Under the pieces are notes generated by a model that did not search any database, was not told where the DNA came from, and saw nothing but the letters and a program-made list of their open reading frames with translations. Source: Phymorhynchus buccinoides (taxonomy: Eukaryota > Mollusca > Gastropoda > Neogastropoda > Raphitomidae). Taken from it: a DNA stretch of 64,000 bases. The stretch covers positions 18,349,072 to 18,413,071 of the forward strand of contig CM065710.1 in the NCBI GenBank assembly GCA_017654935.2, in the 5' to 3' direction. The position numbers were made by a program, and so were the translations under genes. Below are positions 10,678-21,514 of the stretch, one piece after another (positions within the stretch are counted from its first letter, which is position 1; each line of letters begins with the position of its first letter).

Positions 10678-10735
<58 letters not shown>
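10545..10735 (+). repeat. Repeat B (hammerhead-shaped, broken core) with (TA)n tail
   Basis: A 6-bp stem TTGTCC/GGACAA (10555-10560 with 10593-10598) encloses TAGAAAAA, then a perfect 6-bp GTCTAC/GTAGAC hairpin with a GGGT loop (10569-10584), then GAAA. This is the hammerhead layout, but the segment that should be CUGANGA is TAGAAAA, so it should be inactive. (TA)n follows at 10680-10731. A second copy is at 13211-13342. Confidence 0.65.
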
Positions 10736-11234
<499 letters not shown>

Positions 11235-11455
11235 GAGTGGGCATGTATCATGGGTAAAGCATCTTCATTATAAACAAATTCAGCATCTCCACTATGATAA
11301 TGCCAAGAGAGTGGGTGTGTAACCTGGGCCAAGCGTCTCCACTATAAACAAATAAAGCATCTCCCCTAGGAACAGGTCAAGAGAGTGGATCCTGGGTAAA
11401 GCATCTCCACTATAAACAAATAACACAGCTCGATGGAGAAATAACTGCCCTCTCA
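11235..11455. repeat. ~74-bp tandem repeat, three copies
   Basis: Each unit contains AAGAGAGTGGG, then CTGGGTAAAGCATCTCCACT or a variant, then ATAAACAAAT. The units start near 11232, 11307 and 11379. They lie directly 3' of the Penelope reading frame on the minus strand and may be its 3' untranslated region. Confidence 0.7.
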
Positions 11456-11464
11456 GACAATTCA

Positions 11465-12914
11465 TTAGAGAGAGTTCAGACCCAGCGGAGCCATGGTCTT
11501 CAGCTTGTCCATCCAGAACATTTCACGACGGAGTCTGGACTCCTTGCTCTGGACGAAGACCTGTTCGAGGATGATGCATCTGACATTCTCACAGGAATGT
11601 CCGGCCAAGTTGAAGTGCTCTGCCACCAGAGTCCCAGTGTTGTGTCTGATATGGGACCGGTGTAGAGTGAACCTCACGCTAACCGAGTTCTTTGTCTCTC
11701 CAACATACTGGGCGTTTCTACATAGTTCGCAGAACAGCAGGTAGATGACGTTAGTCGATCCACAGCATAGGTTCTGCCTGATGGTGAACCTCTCCCCCGT
11801 CCTGTCACTGGAGAACCCCGTGGTTTCCATCAGATGAAGACGGCAGGCGGCGCACGTCTTGGAACATCTGTGGCAGCCAGGATCCACATCACAGGGCAGG
11901 GCAGGAGGAGCTGAAGGCATCAGTAAATCTCTCAGGGATCTGCTGTTCAGTTCTCCCAGGATGGGGGGTTTAAGAGCCACTTTCCTCATCCTGGCGCTCT
12001 GGTGGAGGGTAGGCAGACTGTCCCTGAGATATTTGCTGAGTGGAGGGTTGCGGGGATTGTGGGTCACCACCATGGGAACTCTCCCGGCTTTCTTTTCTGG
12101 CTGGTACTCGAGTGTACTCCCTCGTTGTGTTGCTTTGGCCTTCTCCCTTCCCTTTTTGATAGCCCACTCTGGATAGCACTTCTTTTTGAAGTTGTTGGCC
12201 ATTGTGTTGCACTGGCGTTCAAAGTCCTCATCGTTGCTGCAAAGGCGTCGAAGTCGTAAAAACTGGCTTGATGGTATGCCGTTTACGCAGTGCCTTGGAT
12301 GACTTGAGTTGTATGGAAGGTAGGCTTTGGTGTCTGTGGACTTGACAAAGAGGCTTGATGTTAAGTAGCCGTCTTCGATCTTAATGAGAATGTCAAGGAA
12401 GGGAATACTGGTCTTGGAGTTGCTGATGGTGAACGTGATGTTTGGGTGGATGGAATTGATGTAGGTGGTGAATTGGTCTAGGTCTTGTTGGGACCGAGTC
12501 CACAAGATGAGGATGTCGTCGATGAATCGTTTCCATACATCCTCCTCAATCCGCACAGGGCTGTTCTCCAACAGTTTGGCTTCAAGCCAGCCCATGAAGA
12601 TGTTGGCCACAGTAGGTGCCATCGGTGTTCCCATTGCTGTCCCTGACTTCTGTCTGTATGTCTGGCCCTCAAAATTGAAAAACATTGTTCGTGAGAACAT
12701 GGTTCACCACCCTGAGAGCTTTGTTCATTGGTGGGCAATCAGGGAGAATCAACTGAATTTTCTTGTGTATTGTGTTCTTGGGTGGGGTGAGTGGTGGTGA
12801 TGTTAATGGTGTGTGTGTGTGTGTGTGTCTGGCCTCTATAGGGTAGAATTCTTGTAGAATGTCTTTTTTGCTCAGGTTGGCATCCACTGGACAGTCAAAT
12901 TGCAGGCCGATCAT
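11465..12914 (-). pseudogene. Penelope-like element: reverse transcriptase C-terminus plus GIY-YIG endonuclease
   Basis: A 411-codon minus-strand frame (12700-11465) encodes the distal reverse transcriptase and endonuclease of a Penelope-like element. RT motif B is KSGTAMGTPMAPTVANI and the catalytic motif is RFIDDILI, followed by ISNSKTSIPFLDILI. After a basic linker comes a cysteine cluster (PGCHRCSKTCAAC). The GIY-YIG nuclease has VIYLLFC, QYVGET, the conserved arginine in HRSHIRH, and REMFWMDKL. Upstream coding (PDCPPMNKALRVVNHVLTNN) lies in another frame at 12695-12790, so a frameshift separates them. The N-terminal fingers are absent, and a (CA)n tract replaces the 5' side. It is a dead 5'-truncated copy; the terminal repeat upstream of it is in the opposite orientation. 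Confidence 0.92.
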
Positions 12915-13144
12915 GCAAACTGATGAGACCTTCTCTTAGGTCGAAACAGCTGTCTTTGCATAAGACACTGTCCCTCCCCCATTGGGAGAAAAAGTAAATC
13001 AGCACAATTTATATAATTTTTATTTTTATTTTTATTTTCTTACATTTTTGGAACACGGAACATTACTCAAAGTTAACGTTAACTGGTTTTGTTTCCCAGG
13101 TTCACAAATAAAGACATTGGACACAGAAAAGTTTTATCAAAGCA

Positions 13145-13150
<6 letters not shown>
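12845..13150 (+). repeat. Penelope terminal repeat (pLTR), + orientation
   Basis: The order is GTCTTTTTTGCTCAGGTTGG, hammerhead (12889-12973), CCATTGGGAGAAAAAGTAAA, an AT-rich spacer, GGAACATTACTCAAAGTTAA, TTCACAAATAAAGACATTGG and ATCAAAGCAAACTATATAT. It is followed by (TA)n to about 13210. It lies upstream of the Penelope frame but inverted with respect to it, as partial inverted terminal repeats of this class often are. Confidence 0.8.
12889..12973 (+). ncRNA. Hammerhead ribozyme (type I-like), copy 2
   Basis: CTGATGA is at 12920-12926, stem II GACCT/AGGTC at 12927-12931 with 12938-12942, GAAA at 12943-12946, palindromic CAGCTG at 12947-12952, and U-C at 12953-12954 with predicted cleavage after 12954. 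Stem I pairs ATGCAAA (12913-12919) with TTTGCAT (12955-12961). An internal loop follows, then GGACAGT (12889-12895) with ACTGTCC (12967-12973). It matches the copy at 9430-9514 except for single changes outside the core. Confidence 0.88.
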
Positions 13151-13195
<45 letters not shown>

Positions 13196-13342
13196 TATAT
13201 ATATATATATAGTCATTTTTTGTCCTAGAAAAAGTCTACGGGTGTAGACGAAAATTTGGACCAATATTTAAAATAAATAAACAGGAGTTGTTTTCCGACT
13301 TTGCAATTTTTAGTTAAAATAAGTTATATATATATATATATA
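13148..13342 (+). repeat. (TA)n and repeat B, copy 2
   Basis: (TA)n at 13148-13210, then repeat B again: TTGTCC at 13220-13225, the GTCTAC-GGGT-GTAGAC hairpin, GAAA, and (TA)n near 13325-13342. The same defective TAGAAAA core segment is present, so the defect was copied or predates both insertions. Confidence 0.7.
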
Positions 13343-13585
13343 AAACATTGACTGCCATGAAGTTTTGTGTAATGTTGTTTATTTATTTATTTTATATATA
13401 TATATATATATAAACGTACAAGGATTGAAGAAGAAATATATATAATATAAAATAAGTCATTAAAACACACTTTGTAGTTTCATTCTTTTCACTGTGAGGA
13501 TGCAATCTGGAGTGTAGCTGAGTCACACACTAAAAATAATAATAAAATCAGGAAAGAATGCATCTGTTAAAACTACTAGGAATCT
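13343..13585. other. AT-rich spacer with a short (TA)n
   Basis: (TA)n at about 13394-13411. No gene recognised. Confidence 0.4.
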
Positions 13586-13632
13586 TTTATTTCCAAACGT
13601 TTCGGTCTCCAGTGACCTTCATCAGAGAAACA
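13586..13632 (-). ncRNA. Hammerhead-like motif, second family
   Basis: On the minus strand CTGATGA (complement of 13619-13625) is followed by one A. Then come a perfect 4-bp stem II GGTC/GACC with a 6-nt loop (13604-13617), and GAAA (13600-13603). CGTTT then leads into a stem I of about 7 bp (including two wobbles) that pairs TGTTTCT with GGAAATA. Stem III is minimal and the exact cleavage base is ambiguous (two possible UU sites). The primary sequence is unrelated to the copies at 9430 and 12889, so this would be another Penelope family's terminal repeat. Confidence 0.5.
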
Positions 13633-13700
13633 ACCTGCAGACATATTGAATGTACATACATATACATTGTTATTTTCAAACATTACGCAAACATACTCAT

Positions 13701-14250
<550 letters not shown>

Positions 14251-14254
<4 letters not shown>

Positions 14255-14531
14255 TAACACCATAAATATCACCCGTATTATGACTGCTTACCTTAAATTC
14301 GAACTTAAAACATTACCGTATTAAAATGACATTGTCTTGTACATCTTCAAAATGAACTGAACAAATCCGTAAACATTCGCTCAGCTCTACTCTAAGTTAG
14401 AGCCTCGTTGTTAAAGAGGTCAGCACGTGCAATTTGTACATCAATCTTATTTGTGAGCATTTAGATCGAGATAAGTAAAAGAACATAATTATGTTCCAAA
14501 ATTTAAGATATGATAAAATATGCGACACAAC
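14251..14531. other. No gene recognised
   Basis: AT-rich spacer. The block GTTCCAAAATTTAAGATATG near 14490 recurs in slightly changed form near 15075, so this is part of a duplicated repeat. Confidence 0.4.
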
Positions 14532-14735
14532 ATAGGGACAAAAAAGTTTTAAACAATGTTCCTATTATTGCATTTCAATGCTCTCACTTTTGAGTCCTGT
14601 AGGCTGGATATATAGGTATGAAAAATGTCAGTGTACTGCTGGCACCGTTCCTCCAGCCTACGGGACTCAAAAGTTAGAGCATTTGAAATGCAATAATAGA
14701 AAAAATGTTTAAAACTTGTTTGTCCCTATGTCTTT
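14532..14735. repeat. Long hairpin, ~78-bp arms
   Basis: CATAGGGACAAAAAAGTTTT (14532) through GTAGGCTGGA (about 14609) is matched in reverse complement by TCCAGCCTACGGGACTC (about 14652) through CCCTATG (about 14733), with a loop of about 45 bp. Each arm includes a GCATTTGAAATGC-like block. A single-arm copy lies at about 15197-15298. Confidence 0.85.
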
Positions 14736-14779
14736 GAAACAAACATTAAAACCAAAGCCAGTTATATATATAACTTGGT

Positions 14780-14920
14780 ATCTTGATCCAAATTTTAATA
14801 AACATAAAGAGTGCTAGCTTAGTTTTTCCTCCTTATTAGGGAGGCAATGACAGAACCCAAGCCGAGGACAGCTGTTTCGATTCTAGGGAGTCTCATCAGC
14901 TCGGCACTGAATGGGGTCTT
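14780..14920 (-). repeat. Penelope-type terminal repeat, variant family
   Basis: It shares the AGTTTTTCCTCC-stretch-GGGAGG boundary layout and GACAGCTGTTTCGA with the other terminal repeats, but flanking sequences differ. It contains the hammerhead at 14861-14905. Confidence 0.6.
14861..14905 (-). ncRNA. Hammerhead ribozyme, variant family
   Basis: Minus strand: CTGATGA (complement of 14893-14899), a 5-pair stem II with one C-A mismatch (14879-14892), GAAA (14875-14878), palindromic CAGCTG (14869-14874), U-C (14868-14867). Stem I pairs GCCGAG with CTCGGC perfectly (14900-14905 with 14861-14866). Stem I is completely different from ATGCAAA/TTTGCAT in the other copies yet still fully paired, which supports a selected fold over chance similarity. 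Confidence 0.75.
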
Positions 14921-14989
14921 AGCCTACAGAGGTGGAACTACTCTCCCCTCAACAAGAATATTGTTCCAAAAATGGAATCTCTTCCTGTA

Positions 14990-15292
14990 TATTGGTAAAA
15001 GGCTCCAAAAAAACAAACCAGCACTCAAGTAAATTAGAAATGATAAAATCTTAAGTAAAAGTGTGAACATATGAATGTTCCAAAATATAAAATATGATAA
15101 AATAAGCGACACGACCAGAGAGGACCGGCAACTGAAATAGTATCCAAAGGGAAATAAATAGGTATGAAAAAAATTCAGTATACTGCTGACACCGTTCCTC
15201 CAGCCTACAGGACTCTAATGTTACAGCATTTGAACTGCAATAATAGCATTTGAAATGCAATAATAGAAGAAATGTTAAAAACTTTTTTGTCC
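14990..15292. repeat. Second copy of the 14440-14740 repeat, one hairpin arm
   Basis: Shares AATGTTCCAAAATATAAAATA-like sequence, a GTATGAAAAA-TTCAGTATACTGCTG block (also near 8845 and 14620) and one arm of the long hairpin, with an internal duplication of GCATTTGAAATGCAATAATAG. Confidence 0.7.
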
Positions 15293-15332
15293 CTATGTGT
15301 GTGTGCATTGTGTGTATGTGCATTGTGTGTGT

Positions 15333-15408
<76 letters not shown>

Positions 15409-15450
15409 GTGTGTGCGTGTGTGTGCGTGCGTGCGTGTGCGCGCATGGGT
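15293..15450. repeat. (TG)n microsatellite
   Basis: Near-pure (TG)n from about 15330 to 15403 with CG-containing flanks on both sides. Confidence 0.95.
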
Positions 15451-16152
15451 GCGGGAGGTGTTTATGGGGTGGTATAGGTGGTGGTGGTTTCCTTACGCTT
15501 GTTGCTGCTGGAGTTTACAAAACCTCCCCAGTAAGTGTCGATAAACATGCTCAACTTGTTTGCAGTGGCGTGACCCACTGTAGAAAAGCAACCAAACACA
15601 TAGCAGCATTAACAGCAACATTTATTTTAAAGGGGCACCGTGACGGATGAGCGTTTGCAAGAAACGCATCGAGACCCTGAGGAAAACACCCTTTACAGCG
15701 ATTGCAACACTCACTTTGCTCTGGTTTCCTCGAAATCAACCCGTCAAATCGGCGATTCCTTATTTGCGGAGGTGCTAGATGTCAAATTATTTCAGTGAAC
15801 GAGAAGGTATGTGCGCCTTCTCTTTTCTAATGGCTGCCGGAGTTTAGACTAAATCGTTTGCACGAAATTTCCGCAACATCATCTCCAAGGTAAAGATGTG
15901 CCACCCCCCCCCCCCCCTGCATTTCTCGGTTAATTGTATTTTTCCGTTTTTGCCTTTCTTACCATACATAAAGCTGTACTGCAGTACACCGCGATTTGTC
16001 ACAGTTGTGGTTCGTTGCGTTTTTCCGTCTTATAGGGTGGCCTTTACCTCCAATTCATATCGACGTGTTTCTTGCACACAAAAAATCATCCGTCTGGGTC
16101 CACGTTTAAGAAAAGCTCCCTCCTCTGTTCCTTCCATTCATTTCAGACGGTT
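15451..16152. other. No gene recognised; C14 run
   Basis: Mixed-composition DNA. A C run lies at 15904-15917. No exon with domain content or splice sites was recognised on either strand. Confidence 0.45.
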
Positions 16153-16292
16153 TTAGGTTAGGGTTAGGGTTAGGAATAGGGTTAGTGATATGTTTTGAGT
16201 CAGCTTAGCCATCAGCTTTATTGTGTTTGTGTGCGTATTTGACACTAAGCTTACCCTAAACCTATCCCTAACCCTAACCCTAACCTGAAATC
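16153..16292. repeat. Palindromic repeat with telomere-like (TTAGGG) arms
   Basis: GGTTAGGGTTAGGGTTAGG at 16156 is mirrored by CCTAACCCTAACCCTAACC ending near 16289. Between them are GGGTTAG/CTAAACC variants and a core containing GTCAGCTTAGCCATCA and TATTTGACACTAAGCTTACC. The TTAGGG units are the outer part of an inverted repeat, so this is a mobile hairpin element and not a telomere relic. Confidence 0.8.
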
Positions 16293-16502
16293 GTCTACAG
16301 CAAAACTCGATTATAAGAAAATCGAAGGGAAATATGTTTGGTTAATCAATCAAATCAGTGTATTGTCTTCAAACAAAAGAAATTTGTTGCCCAGCTTGCA
16401 CAAGAAATACAGAATAAATAATAAAAACTTTTCATTAACTGGTCAGTTACACAACATACATTGAAGAAGACAATTCTACACAAACAATAGGCACAAGCAG
16501 GT
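16293..16502. other. Short spacer, nothing recognised
   Basis: AT-rich DNA between telomere-like repeats. Confidence 0.4.
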
Positions 16503-16540
16503 TTCAGGTTAGGGTTAGGGTTAGGGATAGGGTTAGTGCC
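16503..16540 (+). repeat. Single telomere-like arm
   Basis: TTTCAGGTTAGGGTTAGGG and continuation match one arm of the 16153-16292 palindrome, including the CAGG boundary. No second arm follows. Confidence 0.75.
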
Positions 16541-16993
16541 TCAAAATCTTAAAATAAGTTGTTTTTTAAACGGCATCAACTACTAAGTGGTTGATACAAA
16601 AGTGTACAGTTCTTTATAAACAAATTTGATTAACCCTTTTTGTATATAGAGAGTCCCCTCGAGTAGGGTAGACCTGATTTGATTTTTAACTTTTTTGTTG
16701 ACTTAGTTTTAGAAAGTGGTCCTGGAAATTTTAATTAAAAACGCTCGGGGAGCAAACAAACGCTCAGTAAATGTTAACATAAATTTTATAACTATATTGA
16801 AGCTAGTTAGCTAGTTTTAACAAGTCGCAAGTCGAGCCATGGCATCAACATAAAATTCCAAATAAAATCCAACAGTAAATCTAACTTTATATCAAAAATT
16901 AATTTCCTTTTTCTTCTCTCTAACTTTATAAATGAGTAATGTCCCATGTGATCCTTCAAGATCGGGAGGACGTAAAACATTAATAAATAAGGG
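16541..16993. other. No gene recognised
   Basis: AT-rich sequence between telomere-like repeat copies. Confidence 0.45.
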
Positions 16994-17088
16994 TTTGTGA
17001 TAGGTTTTGGGTCAGCTTAGCCATCAACTTTATTTGTGTTTGTGTGCGTATTTGACACTAAGCTGACCCTAAGCCTACCTCTAACTGC
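16994..17088. repeat. Core-only copy of the telomere-like palindrome
   Basis: Contains GTGATAGGTTTTGGGTCAGC, AGCCATCAACTTT, GTGTGCGTATTTGACACTAA and GCTGACCCTAAGCCTACC. GGGTCAGCTTA and TAAGCTGACCC pair as an inverted repeat. The perfect TTAGGG units are missing here, so the core is the conserved part of the family. Confidence 0.75.
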
Positions 17089-17104
17089 CTTCACTAAAGG
17101 GGAG

Positions 17105-17940
17105 AAGGGTGAGAGGTGATCTCATTCAAGTACATAAAAATTTTATTAGTCCCAACATTTGATTTGCCTTTTGAATAACGTACATTGCTTATGTGTTCAT
17201 CAAAACTTAATGTGGCGTCAAAGGTTATACCCAAATCTTTTTCTTGTTCACTTTCTTCCATTTTATCAGTACTGTTATTAAGTTTTATGAATTATCCATG
17301 TTTTGGGTTACGTTTCCCGTAATACATTATCGTACATTTTTCAACATTAAAATACAAGTTCCGAGTGTTTGACTACTCCTGTAAAGTGACCAAATATGCC
17401 TGTAATATATCTTTGTTATTAGAATTGTTGTATATCTTAGTATCGTCGGCATAGATCTTACAATCGCTACTTATGTTATTTGGTAGATCGTGTATGAATA
17501 TTGTGAATAAGACAGGGCCTAATATGCTACCTTGGGGAATACCACTAAGAACCTTTGTTTCCTCTGAATAAGACTTATACCAACTCTAACCCCTTGAGTT
17601 CTTTGAGACAAGAATCTTTTAATCCACTGTAATAATTCGACTTCTATTCCATACGCTGTCAAATAATTAGTAATCTCTCGTGCAGGACAGAGTCAAAAGC
17701 CTTTCTAAAGTCTAGATACACCTCATCTAAAGATTCTCCATATTCTCCATTGTCTAACATACTAGTGAAATGTTCTATTACCTGCACAAGATCTTTTATT
17801 TCTAAAGCCATGTTGACATTCTGAATATAGATTATTGTCTGTGAAAAACTTAACAATATTGTCACATGAAATAGATTCTATTACTTTACATGTTACACAA
17901 ATGAGACTTATTCGTCTATAGTTACCTGGATCTGACCGTT
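17105..17940 (-). pseudogene. Non-LTR retrotransposon reverse transcriptase (jockey/CR1-like)
   Basis: Minus-strand translation gives, in order, DPGNYRRISLICVTCK, NNLYSECQHGFRNKRSC, VYLDFRKAFDSVLHERLL (motif A), LSGIPQGSILGPVLFTIF (motif B), YADDTKIY (catalytic motif C), NVEKCTIMYYGKRNP (motif D) and EKDLGITFDATLSFDEHIS. This covers almost the whole RT palm and fingers. Frames change between the blocks and stops interrupt them (for example after LVTLQE), so it is non-functional. No endonuclease or 3' tail was found. Confidence 0.9.
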
Positions 17941-18299
17941 GTGACGATATTGTTCAGAGTAGTCGTTCTTTGTGCATAACGTGATAGAAGATGCATGCGC
18001 AAATACCACGCAGTGTCAGACAGGCCTACAAGATGGCTAGAAAAAAGTACAGAGTTGAACCAATAATTGACAGTCTGGTGTGCTGAGAAGAAAGACAGAT
18101 GGTGTCAGAAGAAAGTAGAAGAACCCAAATCTACGATGGCAGCAGAAGAAGAAGCTAGAAGAGATCCGGTAAGAAGATTTTCGGCTATGATACCGTTACC
18201 GTCAAAGTGTGACGTCACAAGAACCGGGCAACAGCTTGTCGCGCGTGGGCCAAATTGAAGAGGTAGTGGCAGAATTATGAGAAAACAAATCGCCTTTCA

Positions 18300-18655
18300 G
18301 CAGACAAAAAACTACAGAACAGCCGTTTTCCTTGCCTGTGTGGGTGAAGATGCTGCAGATCTGTATGAAATCTTTCAATGCAGTGCAGGAGAGCGCAAAA
18401 CTGACATTGATGTGGTGATATGAAAGTTTGATGAGTATTGTGCCAAAACGACAAACGAAACGTACCGTTTCAACCAGCAAAACCAAGAAGGTGAGAGTGT
18501 AGAAGCCTATGTGACTGCATTGAGGAAAATTGCGAAGAACTGCAACTTTACTACAATGGAAGATAGAATGATCCGTGACAGGGTGGTAGCAGGCATTAGA
18601 AACAATGAAGTCAGAAGGAAATTGCTTGAAGAAAAAAGACTTGTTGCAGAAAGCT
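18300..18655 (+). pseudogene. Gypsy gag, capsid-like segment
   Basis: The frame reads QTKNYRTAVFLACVGEDAAD, then one TGA stop, then KFDEYCAKTTNETYRF, GESVEAYVTALRKIAKNC and DRMIRDRVVAGIRNNEVRR. This follows the usual order of retrotransposon capsid segments in Gypsy elements that have CCHC knuckles downstream. A frameshift after LVAES moves coding to the frame holding KAVEIAKIHD. Confidence 0.85.
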
Positions 18656-19101
18656 GTTGAAATTGCAAAAATCCATGATACTACCATCATGCAGGCGAAA
18701 ACCATGGGGACCAGAGAGGAAATTCACCAGGTGAGACAGCTGAGACAGGGGACGCCAGGAACATCCAAAGAAGGACGACGCAACCAGGGCATCGCAGCAA
18801 AATGAAGATGAACTATAAGAAAGTTAAGTGTAGATTCTGTGGACTTGAACATGCAAAGGGCAAAGAATATTGTCCAGCATTTGGAAAACAGTGCAAGAAA
18901 TGCAAAAAGAACAATCATTTCGTGAAAGTCTGTAAGCAGAAGAACTCTGTGCATGTTGTTCATGATGATGATGATGACTGTTATGATGATGAATTTGATC
19001 ATCATGTTTTGCATGTGGGTGAGAATGAGCGTGTGGATGAGAAGATGAACAGGGGTGCATTTGCAAAAATGACAATCAAAGACAAAGACATAATTTTTTA
19101 A
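18656..19101 (+). pseudogene. Gypsy gag C-terminus with cysteine-rich knuckles
   Basis: After KAVEIAKIHDTTIMQ and a basic linker, with one stop just before 18802, the frame 18802-19101 carries CRFCGLEHAKGKEYCPAFG and CKKCKKNNHFVKVC, typical nucleocapsid zinc knuckles. An Asp/His-rich stretch and KMTIKDKDIIF follow. In related elements that last segment leads into the aspartic protease, but here it meets a stop. Confidence 0.88.
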
Positions 19102-19109
19102 TTAGGCTC

Positions 19110-19855
19110 ATAATGTACAATGGGACGCAAGTTAGCCCTGTTGGGGAAAGAATACTGACAGTAGTCAATCCAAAAAAACAGAAACAGTACAGAGTGCGCA
19201 TTCAGATTGTCAAGGAGAGCAATAGATCTTTCCTGGGCATAAGGGCAGCACAGTACATGGGTCTACTCACAGTACACACAGAAAACATAGCAGTTGTGTC
19301 AGACAAAGCAGATGTTTTGACCAAGTTCTGTGATGTTTTTGAAGGAGATCTAGGGACACTAGAAGGTGAGTTGCACTTGATCACAGATTCGAAAGTTGAA
19401 CCAGTTAAGCTACCCTGTAGAAAATGGCCAATCGCAGTCAGAGAAAAAGTCAGGGCAGAGCTAAACAGACTACTGGAGCTAGGAGTCATAACACCAGTGA
19501 ACACCCCCACTGACTGGATTAGCAGTGTGGTTGTCACACTGAAGCCTGATGGCAGAGCATGGCTTTGCATCGACCCAAAAACACTAAACAAAGCGTTCAA
19601 AATAAATGAATATCTGATGAAAACGATTGATGACGCTAGAAATGCTAAAAGGGGCGCGCTATTTCACACACCTAGATGCAAAACATGGGTTCTGGCATGT
19701 GAAATTGGATGAAGAGAGCAGGTTTTTTGATGACGTTTGAAACCCCATTGGGAAAGTTTCGTTGGCTAAGACTCCCCTTCGGTGTGTCAGTCATGCGGGA
19801 AGAATTCCAAAGAAGAGTAGACAGCACGTTTGAAGGTGTCACGTGACCCTGAAGA
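19110..19855 (+). pseudogene. Gypsy pol: protease remnant and N-terminal reverse transcriptase
   Basis: The frame resumes in the C-terminal half of the protease region (YNGTQVSPVGE), so the DTG-containing catalytic segment is deleted. Then come the RT entry KLPCRKWPIAVREKVRAEL, LGVITPVNTPTDWISSVVV and INEYLMKTIDDA. After frameshifts there follow THLDAKHGFWHVKLDEESR, GKFRWLRLPFGVSV and MREEFQRRVDSTFEG. The sequence ends before YxDD. Confidence 0.9.
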
Positions 19856-20602
<747 letters not shown>

Positions 20603-20606
<4 letters not shown>

Positions 20607-20780
20607 AGGGAGGCGCATGAACTGTTGAGAACGGGAAGGGACCCAAAATATGTGAAAGCTCGGGGTGACTTGGAGAGGGTGGGGGTTTGGGGGGTAGGGT
20701 GGGGGTGAACAAATGAATGTGATAATAGAAATGGTGGGAAAGAGGGCAGTCCTTGATGTTTTGATAGTCACTTGTATCGA

Positions 20781-20811
<31 letters not shown>

Positions 20812-21514
20812 GCAGAGCATGATTTGTCATTCATTTTTCATTAGTTTTGTTTCCATTTTTCATGCATGCAAATGGGTTTCTTTAATTGTATTGTGCTTGT
20901 ACGAGACCACACTGTAATTTCACCTAACGTGATAATAAAGTATTTTTGACTTTGACTTTGACTTGACACAATGTTAATTTATGTTAGCGATTAAAACGTG
21001 TTAACATTTTAAATGGCAAACACTGGCAAATTCACTTTAAAACTGAGATAGTACATAAAAAGCGTACGCCATCAGGCACCTATGTTTAATTCCTAGCCTA
21101 CTGTGATGCAAGGCTGCAAGCTTTGCTTGTGAACTAAAACATATCTAATTAATTCAACCAGTAAGTATTTCTGTATAATTATTTTAAAATGTGTTGTTAT
21201 TATAGTTATCAAAATATATTTTAAAAAGTTTAATGGATATTTATTTTAGATCTGACATTATAGTGGAAAGAATCACTGTCAGTGTTGAGCGATAGAGGCG
21301 ACGCCACATTGTCAAACAATAGGCGCTTGAGAGAAGTCATAATGACAGGTTAATTTACGAACACAAAAGGCGTAATTTTGTTAAATCCCCCCAATTTGTG
21401 TGTGTTAAAACTGTCAGAGTGCATTTTAGATGTGTCAATGTACCATTATCAACAATCAGAAATTTAAAAGCAATTAGTTTGTCCTATTTTATCTTTCTTC
21501 TCAGGCTAGAATAG
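20603..21514. other. No gene; LINE-type 3' tail at 20926-20965
   Basis: A T run lies at about 20784-20811. AATAAAGTATTTTTGACTTT followed by further TTTGAC units (20933-20965) is a polyadenylation signal plus short tandem tail of the sort that ends LINE/SINE copies. No coding remains upstream. 20970-21514 is plain AT-rich DNA. Confidence 0.5.

Larger units (their letters stand above)
17990..19855 (+). mobile_element. Truncated Ty3/Gypsy LTR retrotransposon
   Basis: Gag, nucleocapsid zinc knuckles and the first half of pol follow each other on the plus strand. The element stops inside the reverse transcriptase before the YxDD motif. No LTR pair, primer-binding site, RNase H or integrase is visible. 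Frameshifts occur at about 18655 and about 19710, and an internal deletion is present near 19101. Confidence 0.88.

Noticed and set aside
16153..16540. A telomere or chromosome-end relic
   Set aside because: TTAGGG units are few, imperfect and arranged as inverted arms around a recurring core, which fits a repeat family better.
19110..19855. An active LTR retrotransposon
   Set aside because: The protease catalytic segment is deleted, frames are broken, and RT is cut before YxDD with no LTRs.
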